A stretch of DNA of 64,000 nucleotides, taken from NCBI GenBank assembly GCA_947172415.1, contig OX359197.1, positions 2,356,001 through 2,420,000 on the forward strand, read 5' to 3'. Both the position numbers and the translations under genes were made by a program. The notes beneath the pieces were generated by a model. That model was not told the DNA's origin and did no database searches. It was given only the letters and a program-made list of their open reading frames with translations. Shown here piece by piece: positions 24,301 through 37,100 of the stretch (its first letter is position 1; every line of letters begins with the position of its first letter). The DNA comes from Chondrosia reniformis. Its lineage: Eukaryota; Porifera; Demospongiae; Chondrillida; Chondrillidae.

Positions 24301-27300
24301 AACATATAGAGGGGTTGCACAGGTGCAATCACTTCCGAGTGTCGGCCATGTTGGAGGACAACCGAGGTGTTATGTCGACGTGCGAACATATGCATCAATA
24401 TGGCAAAGGCAGCTGACAAGTCTCTTTCACCTGGATACAGAGTCTCTCTGTCCAATCCTAAATCGAGAGAAAGATATGACGAGAAGATAAGAGCGATCAA
24501 AGATCCGTATGAAATACCCCTGAAAGAGTGGAAAGACAATGTAGATTTGTGGCCCGTGATAAAATAAGTAAACCTGGAATTTTATCTGATCCATTCAGCC
24601 AGAACTACAAGAGCATGGAAGCTTACCAGCGCTTTGTTGCTGGCTGGGGTAAGGACATTCTTGTATTTCTGGGAGAAGGAGAAATCTCTTTGGTTACTGC
24701 AAAGGTGAGTCATATTATTTCATTTTGTGATCATCATTATTTTCATGCAATCATCACTATACCTGTCTCTATAATGTCAGGTTTATCACACTCAACGACT
24801 GAGGGATAAACCTTTGCTGCCATGGGTAATTGCTGAAAGATCAGGGAGAACCCTGTCAGCACACTGCGACTGCATTAATGGCCTAGGAGAGACATGTAGC
24901 CATGATGCTTCCTTTCTCTGGGCCATTGAAGCGGGAGTGCGCATGCGTGAATCAAGGACAGTGATCCAGAAGAAGGCATATTGGGTTGTCCCTTAAAGCA
25001 ACAGAGAGGCTCCTTATGCTCCACTGAGCCAAATTCAGTTCACTGGGAAATCTGCTATGATGAAGACCCTGCAAGGGTATCAGGACAGCAAGCAATCCCT
25101 CAAACATCACAAACAGCACAACCACCTCAAGCAGCACCACAATTATCAGATTTAGAAGGCTTTTTGGACGATCTGTCAAGGTGCTCCAGCAAGGCAGCCA
25201 TTCTTGTAATACTGCCAAAGTATGCAGATACCTGCACCCCACAAACTTCAACTTCTGTTTTCCCTGTTGCTCTTTGTGAGCTGTACCAGCCTGATCACTT
25301 ACAGTTGTCATTTCTGGAACTGCTGCATCTTTCGGACCAGACTATCATCACTGTCAGACTACAGTAGGCTCAAGCAGTAGAAAAGGCAACCAGACAACAG
25401 TCCAAGTCCAAGATGTGGTACAGGATGCGTTCAGGGTGGGTTACTGCATCAAAGTTGCATGCTGTTTGCCACACTGATCCAGCAATGCCATCGCTGAGCC
25501 TCATTTCGGCCGTCTATCAACCTGAATTGTCTTGCTTTGGCACAGCAACAACCAAGTGGGGATGTGAACACGAGGAAGTCGCTCGTACAACCTACACAAA
25601 GTACATGGAGGGAAAGCACCAGGACTTTTCAGTCACAGAGTGTGGAATGTTCATTAGCCCTGAACATCCCTTCATGAGTACCTCTCCAGATGGACTTGTC
25701 AGCTGCCAATGTTGTGGCAATGGTGTATGTGAGATCAAGGTACATATACTTATGTACATATACTTTGTATGGAATTATTGTAAGCTTGAATTTAATTTGT
25801 TTGTATATTGCTATTGCAGTGTCCACATTGTCACCGTGAGGACACACTCGAGCAATCCTCACTATCCCAGTCCTTTTGCCTGGAGAAAAAGGTGATGACA
25901 CTTTGCACCTGAAGCAGACACACCTTTACTTTTATCAGGTGCATATACTATTAGGTACTTTCAATTCCATGCTGCATGTGCACATGTACCGTATATTCCC
26001 TAGTTTTTCGGCAAAGCAAAAAGCAGATCCAAGTCAGCAATTAGGAATATATGGGTCACAATCAGAGGCGCGACGAAAAATTAGGAAATTACGATGACTA
26101 CTTAGAGTATGCGACTATATAATAGGAAAAAAAATGGCGGAATTCTCGTTCATGGGATTACTGTAATTATTCTTAAAATTCGTAAACTTTTTATGCTTTT
26201 TAATTCTTACCTTTCGAAATTCAGGAGGAAATATGTTCTCCTTCAGTTACGCATTGCGGAAATTAGAGCCTTCTTGCGAAATTGGAAGCGTCTGTGCCGC
26301 CATCTTTAGGAAAGCTCCAGAAATAAAATGGCCGCTGCTGGCTCTTTCTTCATCGCCATATCTTCTGCTGTGCAATAAACTTAGCCAAAAGAACAACAAA
26401 AGAACAAAGCCTCGGTAAATAAGGAACAGAAAGAATTCAATCTTGAAGCAGACGACAAATTAGAGTTGAAGATTAAAAATTTGGAAAAGCCAATTTTCAC
26501 CAAAGATTAGAGTACAATCTGACCCTTTTAGGTACGTGCCGAAATATTAGGGAGCCGAAAAATTAGGGAATATAAGGTATTATGCTTCTATTACATCCGG
26601 GTCCAGTCACAAATGTTTTGTACTGGAAGACGTTTCAGCAACTTTGTGGTGCGGACAAAGAAGGAAATCCACATAGAAAGGATTTTGCCTGATGAGGAAT
26701 TCTGGCTGCAATGCGTCAGGAAATGTAAACATTTTTTCCAGACAGCATGTCTCCCAGAGCTACTAGGCAAACGGTTTTCTCAGCCTTCCACAGCTGTTTC
26801 TTATGCAAAAGAAGAAATCGATCATGGAGAACTTGATAAGGATCAGGATGCTTACTGCTATTGCCAAGGGCCTGAAGAAGAACCGATGGTGGCCTGTGAC
26901 AATTCCACATGTCCTTACCAATGGTTTCACTTCAGGTGCCTCAAATTGCAGTCTGCACCACAAAAAAATTGTGGTTTTGTCCCACTTGCCGAAAGAACAC
27001 AAGAAAGAGCAAGGCAACAGCAATGTAGCAATCTGGAACAATGCATAATTGAGTAATTAAATTGCATGGTATATAAACGTAATTATTCTTACTCTAAAGG
27101 TACCATGGAATTACACATTTTCACTAAAGCACAACAAACAATAACAATTTTGTCCAGTAACGGAATACCATCCTCTAGGAAGTCTATCAGTTGTCTTTTA
27201 CTCAGGAAAGTGTACTTCTGTCGAGGTACGCCAATGCCTCTCTCGACATGAATCCTCACATTAGCAATGTGTTGAGTTTGCTCAACTTCAATTCCTGTAA

Positions 27301-30300
27301 GCTGCTTCCTTCCTTTAGTAAAAGATGGTATACGGTCTCGAGCACAATAGAATCCCACAGATTCCTGTATGTAAAACCCTCGGTCTGCGAGTATGGTGTC
27401 ACCAGGCAATAAAAAGTTCATTAAAAATCTCGGTGAGGTGCTTGTCACTGACCCTTCCTCCCCAGCCACATAAAATGAAGGAAACTGTGCCTTGTGGTGT
27501 TATTCCAATTAAGTAATTGGCAGTGTTGTGGTGTTTATGAGAAGAGAATGTCTGTGCCCTTGCTAACAAGTTTGTTGGCCTTTCAATAAAAATCTCGAAC
27601 AGTCAATAATCACAGTGCAATTGGGACAGTGCTTACGAAAATCCATTGGCAAAGTTTGTCGCAAAACATCTCGGTCTGGCCAATAAATGAGTGGCTTTAA
27701 AACAGAACACATGACGTCAATCATCTGACTGAATAACCGACTTACAGATGACTTGTGTAATGCAAATCTGTAACCCAGATCCTGGCCCGATAGCTTGAGA
27801 CGCAATCTCATCAGTATCATGATCAGCAGCTGAAAGGCACTCATACTCTGTGACATACTAGCAATTTTAGGACATACATACGTGAGTAGTGCCAGCAAAA
27901 CTTTCCACGATGGCAGACCGGTGTAGTCAAGCACCTTCTCATTGTTGTCCACAAAAGCTGCTTCCCCATACACAACTCCTTTGTTGTTTGGGAGAGCTGG
28001 CCACGTGCAACTTGCAATTCTACCTCACTGTTTCCAGCTCAGCTTGTAGACTGCTTCAGATAACCGCAGATCCATAGATTCATTGCTGGGCTCTTCTAAT
28101 TCGCTGATCTCGACCACTTTGATTCGTTTGGCGTTTTGCTCCACAGATCTTGAGTGTCTCGCGCTAGCACTGTTGCTACCCTTGACTTCACCATGACCCA
28201 GCTTCATGGAGGATACCCAATCTGGGTGAGTCCTTTGATACAGAGCAACAGGCTTTCCGCTCTGAAAGTGGTCGGAACACATTCACATGTGGGATAGGTT
28301 GCCTTCGATGGTTAGATCTTTCCTTCTTAGGGCCGCTATCCACACCAGCTGACATTCCCTGCTTAATTCCTATCTCCGAACCTTCTCTGGTTATAATAGC
28401 TGGCTAACAATGAAAACTCTTCTCCTTTTCACAATTCGATCGGTTACTACAACCATAGACAGCACAGAAGTTCACCATAACGTCTTCTACCTTTGCTCAA
28501 CAATGAGTCTTGGCCCCCACCCTGTGCAACCCCTCTATACTGAAATTAGGAAGTAAATTAGTAAATTTCAACTCACAGTGATTTTTAAATTTTTATCATG
28601 GCCTAGGCACATGGAGATTTTGTATATTAACTTCTATTTTGAATATTCATGTATTTGTTGAAAATAATATACTGAACATGAATATTTATTTTCAAAACAA
28701 TTTGGTCTATTTACTTCAAATGTTGTGAGTAGTATAGATATAGTCTTGTGTTATCGTAATAAGCCTCTGTAACAGAAGAACATAAAACAGCAGCATACAT
28801 TGCTTACGTATCTAATATTCTAAATATAATAAAACTGATAAAAATTTCAAACTACCGATTTACAAACACGTCCACACCATGAAGAACTTGAAGAAACACG
28901 CACATGTAGGGCGTGGCTTCTACTTTCGGACGCCTTATAAAATCGGACACCAGTTCTCGGTCTTTAAAAATGCTACCTTTTTGATACTTGGCATACTTGT
29001 TAAAGGAACAAAGATATAAAGGTCCACAGCGCTAGGTGAGGATAGGTGATATCGTTCTGGAAAAATAAACGAAAATGTTCAGTGACCGAAATATCCATTA
29101 ATCGGACGGAAGGATTGTAATTTTGGACACCGCCTCGTACGTTTTAAAGAGCTAACTTTTCTTCACTTTTATTTTATAATTGAGTTGGTATACACAAGGT
29201 CTTCTTTCAGTAAAAGTACCAACTTTAATTAAGAAACCGTGAATGAGGGAGAACACACCAAAGCGGAAGTGGTGTGGCGATTAAAAATCGGACACCTACC
29301 CAGATAGTCTATAAAGCCTTTTTCAAAAATGCGACGTGCTTTATAGTTGTGTTCTTCATAGAATCAAGTTTTACCTCCTCGACAAGCATTTTTCTGACAT
29401 TAAGACGGATTTTTAGTCAAGGTATGCTGGAAACAATAATTAAAATAGTTGTAATTATGTGCATGTGTTGATTAAAGGCTGACTTTTTGCTAGACATGGC
29501 TGGATGTGTTCCATTCCTCGTTGCTGGCACCAGCCAGGCACTTCCATTGCAATCTCGTGTTGCAAAGTCTAGCAATAAAATAAAAGTTCAAGTACCATTT
29601 CTTCCTCAACGCCCTACCAAATACAGAGATTATAGCTCTACTAGCATGGACAAAGCTTGTGAGGCAGTCAAAACTGGTAAAATGAGTTTGAGAAGGGCAG
29701 CTATAGATTTTGGAGTCCCACGTTCCACTTTGTATGACAAAATATCCGGAAAAGCTACATTGAAAGGAGTTGGCAAGAAGAGGTACCTCACGGATGAAGA
29801 AGAAGATAACCTTGTAGACTTTTTGATAGGCTGTGCATCCGTTGGATATGCCAAATCCAGAATAGAAGTTCTATCCATTGCCCAAAAGATTGCTTCTGTA
29901 AGACATCCAGGGATTGGAATTGGTGGGATTTGTTTTATAGACAACATCCTAAAGTATCCCTGAGACATGCAGAGCCTCTTTCCTATGCAAGAGCAGCTGT
30001 AAATAACCCATCCATTATTAATAAGTATTTTGATCTGCTAGAAGAAACCATTCATCTTAATGGATTAACAAAGAGACCAGGACAGATATTTAACTGTGAC
30101 GAAACTGGCATGCCACTTTCCCAGAAATCACCTAAAGTAGTGGCACAAGTGGGCCAAAAGCATCCCTACTCAGTTACCTGTGGTGATAAATCACAGATGA
30201 CAATACTGGCCTGCGCAAGTGCTTCCGGATATAATATACCACCAATGGTGGTATTTGATAGAAAGCACATACAGGCTGATATGACCGCTAATGAGGTTCC

Positions 30301-33300
30301 AGGAACATTTTATGGTTTATCCAAGACTGGATGGATGGATGGGGAACTTTTCAAAGAAAGGCTTAAAAACCATTTTCTCATACATGCTCCATCAGCAAGG
30401 CCTTTACTGCTTCTGCTAGATGGGCATGTCTCTCATTATACTCCAGATGTCCTCCAATTAGCTTCAAATGAAGGCATTGTCTTATTCTGTTTACCTCCCC
30501 ATACAATCCATCTTCTCCAGCCCCTTGATAATGGTACATTTTCATCACTGAAATCACACTGGAGAAAAGAATGTCAACTCTTCTATAGCCAAAATCCTGG
30601 GAAGGTGCTAAATCGTTACAATTTTAATAGTGTTTTCCATAGAGCTTGGATACAAGGTATGTCAATTTCGAATGTAATCAGTTGCTTTCGTACCACAGGT
30701 GTATATCCCATCAACAGAGCTGCAATTCTATGCCAACTAACCCAACCTGACTCATGTAACAGTCCTGTAATCACAGGCAATATCCTACTTATGTACCTTT
30801 TTGTACGCCAAGGAAGGATGCTGTAACTACACCCCTGGCTTTAAATTCTCCTGTTACGTTTACTGATAACGCATGTGGAACATGTCCACGAATTTCCGAT
30901 TTTTGTAAATCGTCTTATTATTGCCTACAGAAGTGTCACATTCCAGGCGGAAGTGTCTTTAGCATGTGACCTGCGCGTGAAGCGGAGCACCCAGCACTGA
31001 AACGTCACCATTCATCACTAGTCGTTATAGATGTTAAATTATAGTATAGCGTAAGAAGGCCAACGACGGAGGAAGGCCCATAAAGGCCTACGTGACCGAA
31101 ACGTTTTATTTTCCTTTTGATTATACTATGTTAATATTAAAAAAGAAGAATAGAACGTTTCGGTCACGTAGGCCTTAATTCATCATTATACTACGTTAAT
31201 ATTCAAAAGAAGAATAGAACGTTTCGGTTATGTAGGCCTTAATTCCTCAGCAATTATTATTAGCTGAGGAATTAAGGCCTACGTGACCAAAACGTTCTAT
31301 TCTTTTTCTTTTGATTATGCTTCGTTAATTGCTCATACATTTTCGCCATTGATATTTACATAGATATTAGTAGACATGCAATATGCTTACTGTTTCCACT
31401 TACCTCCTACGACAACAAAAACTTTGATCAAGGAAACTGTCTCGCTACCGAGAAGCCTTACTTCTAATGGTTGTATAACGCGTTACCAAATATTTGGGTG
31501 CATATGCAACGTCATAAAACGTCATTGTATGATGGCTAAGCTATACTACTAATTGTGGCTGATAATCACGTGACAATACCATTATTCGAAGGAGAAGAGA
31601 CAAATGGAAAATAAACGGATTATTAGACAGTGGAGGATTGTAAATCTAACTATTTTTTGACATCAATCTCTTCAGTAAGTAACAGCCTAAAAGTTGTATA
31701 TATACTCCTGGAATATTCCCTTGTTTAGCCTAGATATGAAGTACTATAGGTACCCGAAAAAGCTACGAAAATATGTTTTCGATTATAATTCATGAACTAA
31801 AGGGAATTTAAAAGGAGTATACATACAATTGTTAGATATCATTGTCCTTCATAGATTGGTGTCACCATTTATTCTGTATTCGTATTTTCCACTGTCTAAT
31901 AAAACATTTTTGGTGATTTCGCACCTCTCACTTACGGCCGCTTAACTTCTCCTTTAAGCCTGTAATTGTGACGCTCTTGTAGCCAAAATATTAAGAAAGA
32001 ATAGCGCTTCAATTCTATATAATTTGTTTAACGATACGATGTTTCTACCGTCAAATAGAATAAACTAAAAAAGAGTGTTAGTTAGCGACTTTTACTGAAA
32101 TTCCCGGAAGTGTGGACATGTTCCACTAGCGAAAGAGGTGGATCACTTCATGGAAAGACAAAGACAAGGATCTGAAATTGAATCAAGGTATACTCTATGG
32201 AAGGAGACCTTCTACCCAAATCAAAGCCAAACCAGGAAAAGTGAGGGACTACTGGAAAAGATTTTGAAAAGGCCTACACCACCAGCACAGCATAAGGCAA
32301 ACTATCAGCAAGGTGCTCGTGTACTAACAAGTCAACAATATATGAAACAGGTAAAGGAGAAGAGTGCAAGGAAAAAGGCAATGGCTGAGGAGAAAGAGAA
32401 GAAAATATTAAGGGAAACCAGACGACTGGCAAAGCTGAAGGCAAAAGAAGCCACAAAGAAAAGAAATAAAAGTAAGTATATAGATGACAACATTTGCTTC
32501 AAGAGAAACACATATAGCATGCATGAGCAATGGCAGCTAGCAAGTTCATATACATACATAATATTATTTGTTATTTGGGAACATGATTTCATTTTCTAGT
32601 AAAAGTTCATATAACAACAGCCTTTAAGCACTTTACGCAAAGTATATGCTGAATCAGATAAATACATTTGTAATTACAATGGCTGTATGTAAAAGACTTT
32701 GAATTCTTAAATCTAATGTTATATTGATTATATATAATTTTAAGGTATTTGGTGTTTATATGAGTCCTAATGATCTACAAACATGTAGATCTGTATGTTT
32801 GTCTGAGCTGTACGTTTTTATACCCAACTGGTATATTTTGCATCAAAATTAAATATCAGTCATCCCTTTCATGTATTCTATGTAGAAACTGTGGTTCTAC
32901 AAAGTCCTTTAGTGACTTGATCACGACTGCATGATAGTCCTACAGTCTTCAGTAGTGCTGAAATAACACTTTTTGAGAGGCGACATGAAGAAGGATACGA
33001 TATCCCAGACCCAAGATATACACTATGGCTAGCAAGCATAGGTGCTGATGAGCCCTCAATCTGCCAGAAAGTTACAAGCAATACACACACCCAGTTAGAA
33101 ACCATTGAAGAAATGCAGTTGGTTTCAGACCATGATGCCCAACTGAAGACTGAATGTGAAAATGGAAAGTACAGACATCCTAGGGCTAAGAGGTGGATTG
33201 CCTGCGACCAATGCAATAATTGGTTTCATTGCATGTGTGTCAATTTACCTTATAAGAAGGCCTTGAAAGACTTTAACTTCAAGTGTTCAGTTTGCTCTGT

Positions 33301-34078
33301 ATAATTTCTTGCTGTCTCTTATTATAATAGCTCATTTCACTAAAATATGCAATAATAGTTATTCATACATCGGAAAATCTGTCGCAATTTTGAAAACGGC
33401 TTCATTGACTATCTGGGTAGGTGTCCGATTTTTAATCGCCACACCACTTCCGCTTTGGTGTGTTTTCCCTCATTCACGGTTTCTTAGTTAAAGTTGGTAC
33501 TTTTACTGAAAGAAGACCTTGTGTATACCAACTCAATTATAAAATAAAAGTGAAGTAGCTCTTTAAAACGTACGAGGCGGTGTCCGAAATTACAATCCTT
33601 CCGTCCGATTAATGGATATTTCGATCACTGAACATTTTCGTTTATTTTTCCAGAACGATATCACCTATCCTCACCTAGCGCTGTGGACCTTTATATCTTT
33701 GTTCCTTTAACAAGTATGCCAAGTATCAAAAAGGTAGCATTTTTAAAGACCGAGAACTGGTGTCCGATTTTATAAAGCGTCCGAAAGTAGAAGCCACGCC
33801 CTACCATCAAATAACAAACAAGCGATAGAGAGATACCTTGACTCACCACGCAACAGCGGATGTGCCGCTTTATCAATAATTTCTTTTACATAATTTTCTC
33901 CAAAGTCCCTTTGTCCATTTTCGTAGGCTTCTTTGACCAACTCAGCTGATTTGCATTTGCTCACTGCCACCAGAATTACATCTTTGGTTTCTCTACCCGA
34001 TCTAATACAGGCTTCTTCAATATTTGTATGAACCGCCTTCAGCGTAGCAGACACGGAGAAACTGAATAAATCTGCCAT
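21323..34078 (-). CDS. PLPBP: Pyridoxal phosphate homeostasis protein (YggS/PROSC family)
   Basis: Four exons on the minus strand: 34078-33847, 23845-23579, 21987-21863 and 21436-21323. All junctions have GT-AG signals and close in frame, giving 245 residues, the normal size for this family. Family blocks are clear: [12 protein letters not shown] with the PLP-binding lysine, [48 protein letters not shown], and [20 protein letters not shown] then RVGTAIFG. The protein binds PLP and buffers its free level in cytosol and mitochondria; it is not known as an enzyme. Introns 1 and 2 are swollen by transposons (10 kb and 1.6 kb). The start codon faces that of XYLB across 77 bp. Confidence 0.95.
22373..22922. 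mobile_element. Inverted-repeat element in PLPBP intron 2
   Basis: The ends TAGTGCTGAGTGATATAGTG and the inverse of CACTATCACTCAGCACTA match closely over about 18 bp. The 550-bp inside has no convincing reading frame. Confidence 0.7.
22945..23481 (-). ncRNA. Repeat with hammerhead-ribozyme-like core (PLPBP intron 2)
   Basis: The minus-strand core at 23034-23006 reads CTGAGGA, stem II CGATCC...GGTCG, GAAAC, GGTC; all core positions fit the consensus. Outer inverted blocks (GGTTCATCTTTTAGTC near 22951 and its inverse near 23410-23432) enclose it. The tail 23436-23481 (AAAAGATAAGTTTAATGCA, then AATCCTTATTCTATTAT) recurs at 62788-62832 beside another such core. Confidence 0.55.
24397..27056 (+). 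pseudogene. YqaJ-type nuclease with SWIM-like finger and C-terminal PHD (transposon gene)
   Basis: The start [20 protein letters not shown] is at 24397. A SWIM-like zinc-binding block lies near 24830-24930 ([20 protein letters not shown]). A YqaJ/lambda-exonuclease-like domain follows at 25413-25740 and 25820-25900, containing [13 protein letters not shown] and [11 protein letters not shown] with a GVCEIKCPHC-type active-site strand split by an intron-like gap. The C-terminal part (26613-27056) ends in a PHD finger: [30 protein letters not shown]. The role in the element is inferred to be DNA end processing. Frames shift at several places, and one break is the insertion at 25987-26579. Confidence 0.7.
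25987..26579. mobile_element. Small DNA element nested in the ISL2EU nuclease gene
   Basis: The ends TACCGTATATTCCCTAG and the inverse of the right end (TACCTTATATTCCCTAA) continue into TTTTTCGGC on both sides, about 26 bp. TA at both edges suggests a Tc1/mariner-like target. It lies between the YqaJ domain and the PHD part. Confidence 0.75.
27089..28478 (-). pseudogene. THAP-DDE transposase (ISL2EU-type)
   Basis: Minus-strand start at 28478 with [14 protein letters not shown], the first half of a THAP C2CH finger. [20 protein letters not shown] at 28282 is the second half. The DDE_Tnp_4-type catalytic region shows the three acidic residues: IDCSRF (about 27600), ILADRGF (about 27400) and [11 protein letters not shown] (about 27240). 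[13 protein letters not shown] block precedes it. Several frame changes and stops break the gene. Confidence 0.8.
30875..32126. mobile_element. Non-autonomous element nested in the pogo transposase
   Basis: The ends GTGGAACATGTCCAC and its inverse GTGGACATGTTCCAC bound 1.25 kb. The coding sense of the transposase stops before it and resumes right after it. The inside contains a palindromic array (31085-31305). Confidence 0.65.
31085..31305. repeat. Array of inverted AGGCCTACGTGACC units
   Basis: The unit AGGCCTACGTGACCGAAACG and its inverse occur four times (near 31087 forward, 31155 and 31217 inverse, 31268 forward). They are joined to GAATAGAACG and TTAATTCCTCAGC blocks that pair with each other. 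Confidence 0.75.
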
Positions 34079-34155
34079 GGCAGCTTACGAAAGGGAGTTC
34101 CCCAGATTCCAGCATATCGAGCAGGAAAATACGATATTCGATTGTAGCTACAAAA
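34079..34155. promoter_or_regulatory. Putative shared bidirectional promoter of PLPBP and XYLB
   Basis: Only 77 bp separate the two start codons, which point away from each other. Both 5' UTRs and the core promoter must lie here or overlap coding sequence, unless an upstream non-coding exon exists. No TATA box is evident. Confidence 0.6.
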
Positions 34156-37100
34156 ATGGCTGAAAAAGAACCACCATTGTTCCTAGGACTTGACCTTAGC
34201 ACCCAGCAGGTGAGGAACACTGCACATTATATGTGGAAATGAGAGTACCACGAGAAGTAGTCCTATGTCTTGATTTGATTAGTTGAAAGCAGTTGTTCTG
34301 GATAGTAGTATGAACATTGAACATGAATGCTCAGTTAGCTTTGATGCGGATCTGAAGCAATTCTGGTGAGTGCACATTTAAATTGCTTTGAATATTTAAA
34401 CTGTTGTAGTGTCAAGTATTTTCAGCTGTTAAGCATACACTGTGTGATTAAGCCACAAACACCCCCTACAGCTGCCAAAGGCCTGAGGGAGAGAGATCAT
34501 TTTTTATTATTCTTTAATTCATTATTTTACTACAATATGGTAAACTGTACAAAAAGTGTGTTTATTGCCTTTAGGAGTAAGTAGCTATAGCAGACAACAA
34601 AACCATAATAATGTATTCTAGATTTTAGGGAAAGGTCTGGACATACTGCATACTGCATGGACATGGAGTTCCCATAACACTGGACTTGGACCTTGGACAG
34701 TCTTACCTTGCTTATTTAGCATTTTTGAATATTTAACGTCTTGCCAATTTCATATTCTTTTTATGATTCACCAAAATTATCAGAGTTCTTTCCTTTTCTT
34801 ACATACATAATATGTTTGTTTAATTGCCAGTTAAGAAGTATTTAGTTGCCAAATTCTGTTCATGTTAACCAGTAGCCTTTGAATTTTACTGATGTTTTCC
34901 AAATTCAGTTCCTGTAAAGCAGTAATTTTGTAAAGCTTGTAATGATTATGGTATATTTACATTAGTATGAAAAATCTAAGATATCATTTTCCTACATGCT
35001 ATATGCCTATTCTGTAAAAAGAGCCTATAGGGGAACTAAACCTAAAGAGAGCTTTAGATGAAGATACAGGAGTCTTTTCTTCCTTCTTTTCCCTTCTTTC
35101 ATCTTCTTCTCCACTGGGTCAGACAGCCGTTTCTGGGAATTCCACCCTTCATCAGTGATCCTGGGAGTCTTTGTCTTTTTCTTTATCTTGATCTTCTGTG
35201 AATCCTTGTATGTATGCATTTTAAATATTGTAATTGAAAGTGGGCATAGACTGCTTCATGTTAACAGCCAACCTTAAAAAATCATTTTGAGTGCAAAAAT
35301 GAAAACGATTTAGATCATTACAAAAGTAATATCAAAGAGTTGTTTACCATATATTCTAAAGGTCAAGGTGAAGATACACTAAATGATGGGTCTAGGGTGT
35401 CTTTTGGTTATAATATTACAAGCTATATTTATATTATAGAATGCAGATAAATAAAATTTCTAAAGAAAGACTAGTTATTTCTGCTTTTACTGAAAGCACT
35501 CTCAGTTGTTTCCATTGCTTAGAAAGCTTTATGTCATTAGACTAAAAATGTATATTATCTACTCTTAGTACTGAGGGAGGTGTAATAAAGCATGAAGATG
35601 GAGTCACCTTTACAGCTCCTACTATAATGTGGGTAAAGGTGAGATCCTTTTACAGTGCACAGTAGACATTAAGTAATTTTCTACAGTAACCACTTTACCA
35701 CATTTATGCCTGTAATTGCTCCTGTGTCATATAAATACAATGAATATTTGCTACCTTGTTAGTACGCATAGGAATGCATGGAGAGACATCAGTTAAGAAT
35801 TAACCTTTTCACAGCCACCTCTGGGACCAATTCTATTTGTAATCAATCAGGATATAGGATTATTTTAGATAATATTACAAAGGGGGGGGGGTAACCTAGT
35901 ACATGAAATGTTCGCTAGTAAAAATTGGCAATTTAAGATAAGCTAGTTTCAATTTTGAGTAGTCGATATGTAGTACATTACACTTTTTAAATTAAGTTAC
36001 TGCCACCTGGAACCTCTGCACTCAAGTCTTTTTGTACTATTTAGGAAATGTAAAACAGTTAAACTAAACCCAAAAAATACCAATAACATGTTACCTAAAT
36101 GTTACATTCTACATTTTGAATTTAAAAAAGGTTACACACGGCCAATGGCCTCTCTAAAGACATTCTAGACTAACATTGTTTACATGTGACCAAAACCCTT
36201 CTTTGGCAAGTTCTTAATACACATTTACAATACATTGCATATATGTATATTTTCTAACTGACAGCAGTGATAGTACATTTAACTGGGTAATATAAAAGGT
36301 AACATGTGCATATAGGAAAGACAGAAGTACAGTTTCACTTGCTAGCTGTCTTTCTAATATTTAATTATTTACCATACTGTATTTATCCATTGTGTAGGCT
36401 TTTGATGTACTATTGGTAAGATTACAGAATGCAGTATGTCTATCAAGAATAGTTGCAATATCTGGATGTGCACAGGTATGAATGTAGTAAGTAATATTTT
36501 AATTTCTAGGTGGCTGACATACTATGTATGAGGCTACATACAGTACATATGAACAGAATCTCTTATGAAACATATGGTAGGCAAATTGTTATGAATTTGT
36601 GATAGTTTAACCCGACTGATCCTTTTTTGGCCAGATTTACCTTCTCCTGCAATCCTGAAAGCGTACTATCCCTAATTTCTATTTTCTAAAAATTAAACTT
36701 ATTGGTCTGCTTTGGAGTAAATTGTAAAAATACTAGTTTTACAGTCTATCCACTCACTCCTAATAATTAATGAAGGCAAAAACATTGTAGCCTTAAGACT
36801 AAGGTGTTCATTAAATATAACACCTAGGTACTTGTACGTATTTGTCAGTGTGGGTGATATAAGCATTGCAGCATTTAAGTGTTGTTGAATCTACTGTAAA
36901 TCCCTTAATTTTTGTGTTCCTATATTTTAGTGATTTGAGCATTTTACATCATAAAATGTACTTATATTTTAGCGATTTTGAAAAATGACCTTTAAGTACT
37001 AGTATACAGAACAGTATAATAGCAATGGCTTCAACAACTATGGTATTAGCTTTAGCGACCTCATCCTCTTTCTTCTTTGTCTCTTGGTTGGATGGATCAG

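Larger units (their letters stand above)
24305..28539. mobile_element. ISL2EU-type DNA transposon, near full length
   Basis: It is bounded by perfect 19-bp inverted ends, TATAGAGGGGTTGCACAGG, at 24305-24323 and 28521-28539. It carries two convergent genes: a plus-strand YqaJ/SWIM/PHD gene and a minus-strand THAP-DDE transposase. This two-gene set is what I know of ISL2EU elements. Both genes have breaks, so the element is inactive. It lies in PLPBP intron 1 and is itself interrupted by a small element at 25987-26579. Confidence 0.85.
29487..33304 (+). pseudogene. pogo-type transposase with C-terminal PHD-like finger
   Basis: The N-terminal helix-turn-helix (29640-29760: [20 protein letters not shown]) is followed by a second DNA-binding block. 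The DDE domain (29940-30730) shows [20 protein letters not shown] and [17 protein letters not shown]. Near 29930 the frame changes once between the DNA-binding and DDE parts. The C-terminal basic tail resumes at 32138-32472 after a nested 1.25-kb element, and a cysteine-rich PHD-like finger ([17 protein letters not shown]) ends at 33304. The length fits Jerky/pogo transposases plus an added finger. Confidence 0.8.
28908..33806. mobile_element. pogo/Jerky-type DNA transposon with about 400-bp terminal inverted repeats
   Basis: 28908-29310 and 33402-33806 are near-identical inverse copies (for example GTAGGGCGTGGCTTCTACTT at the left edge and its inverse ending at 33806). Between them lies a transposase gene with DDE domain and C-terminal PHD finger. 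The element fills the start of PLPBP intron 1 and stops about 40 bp from the exon 1 donor. High identity of the arms suggests a fairly recent insertion, though the gene is broken. Confidence 0.85.
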
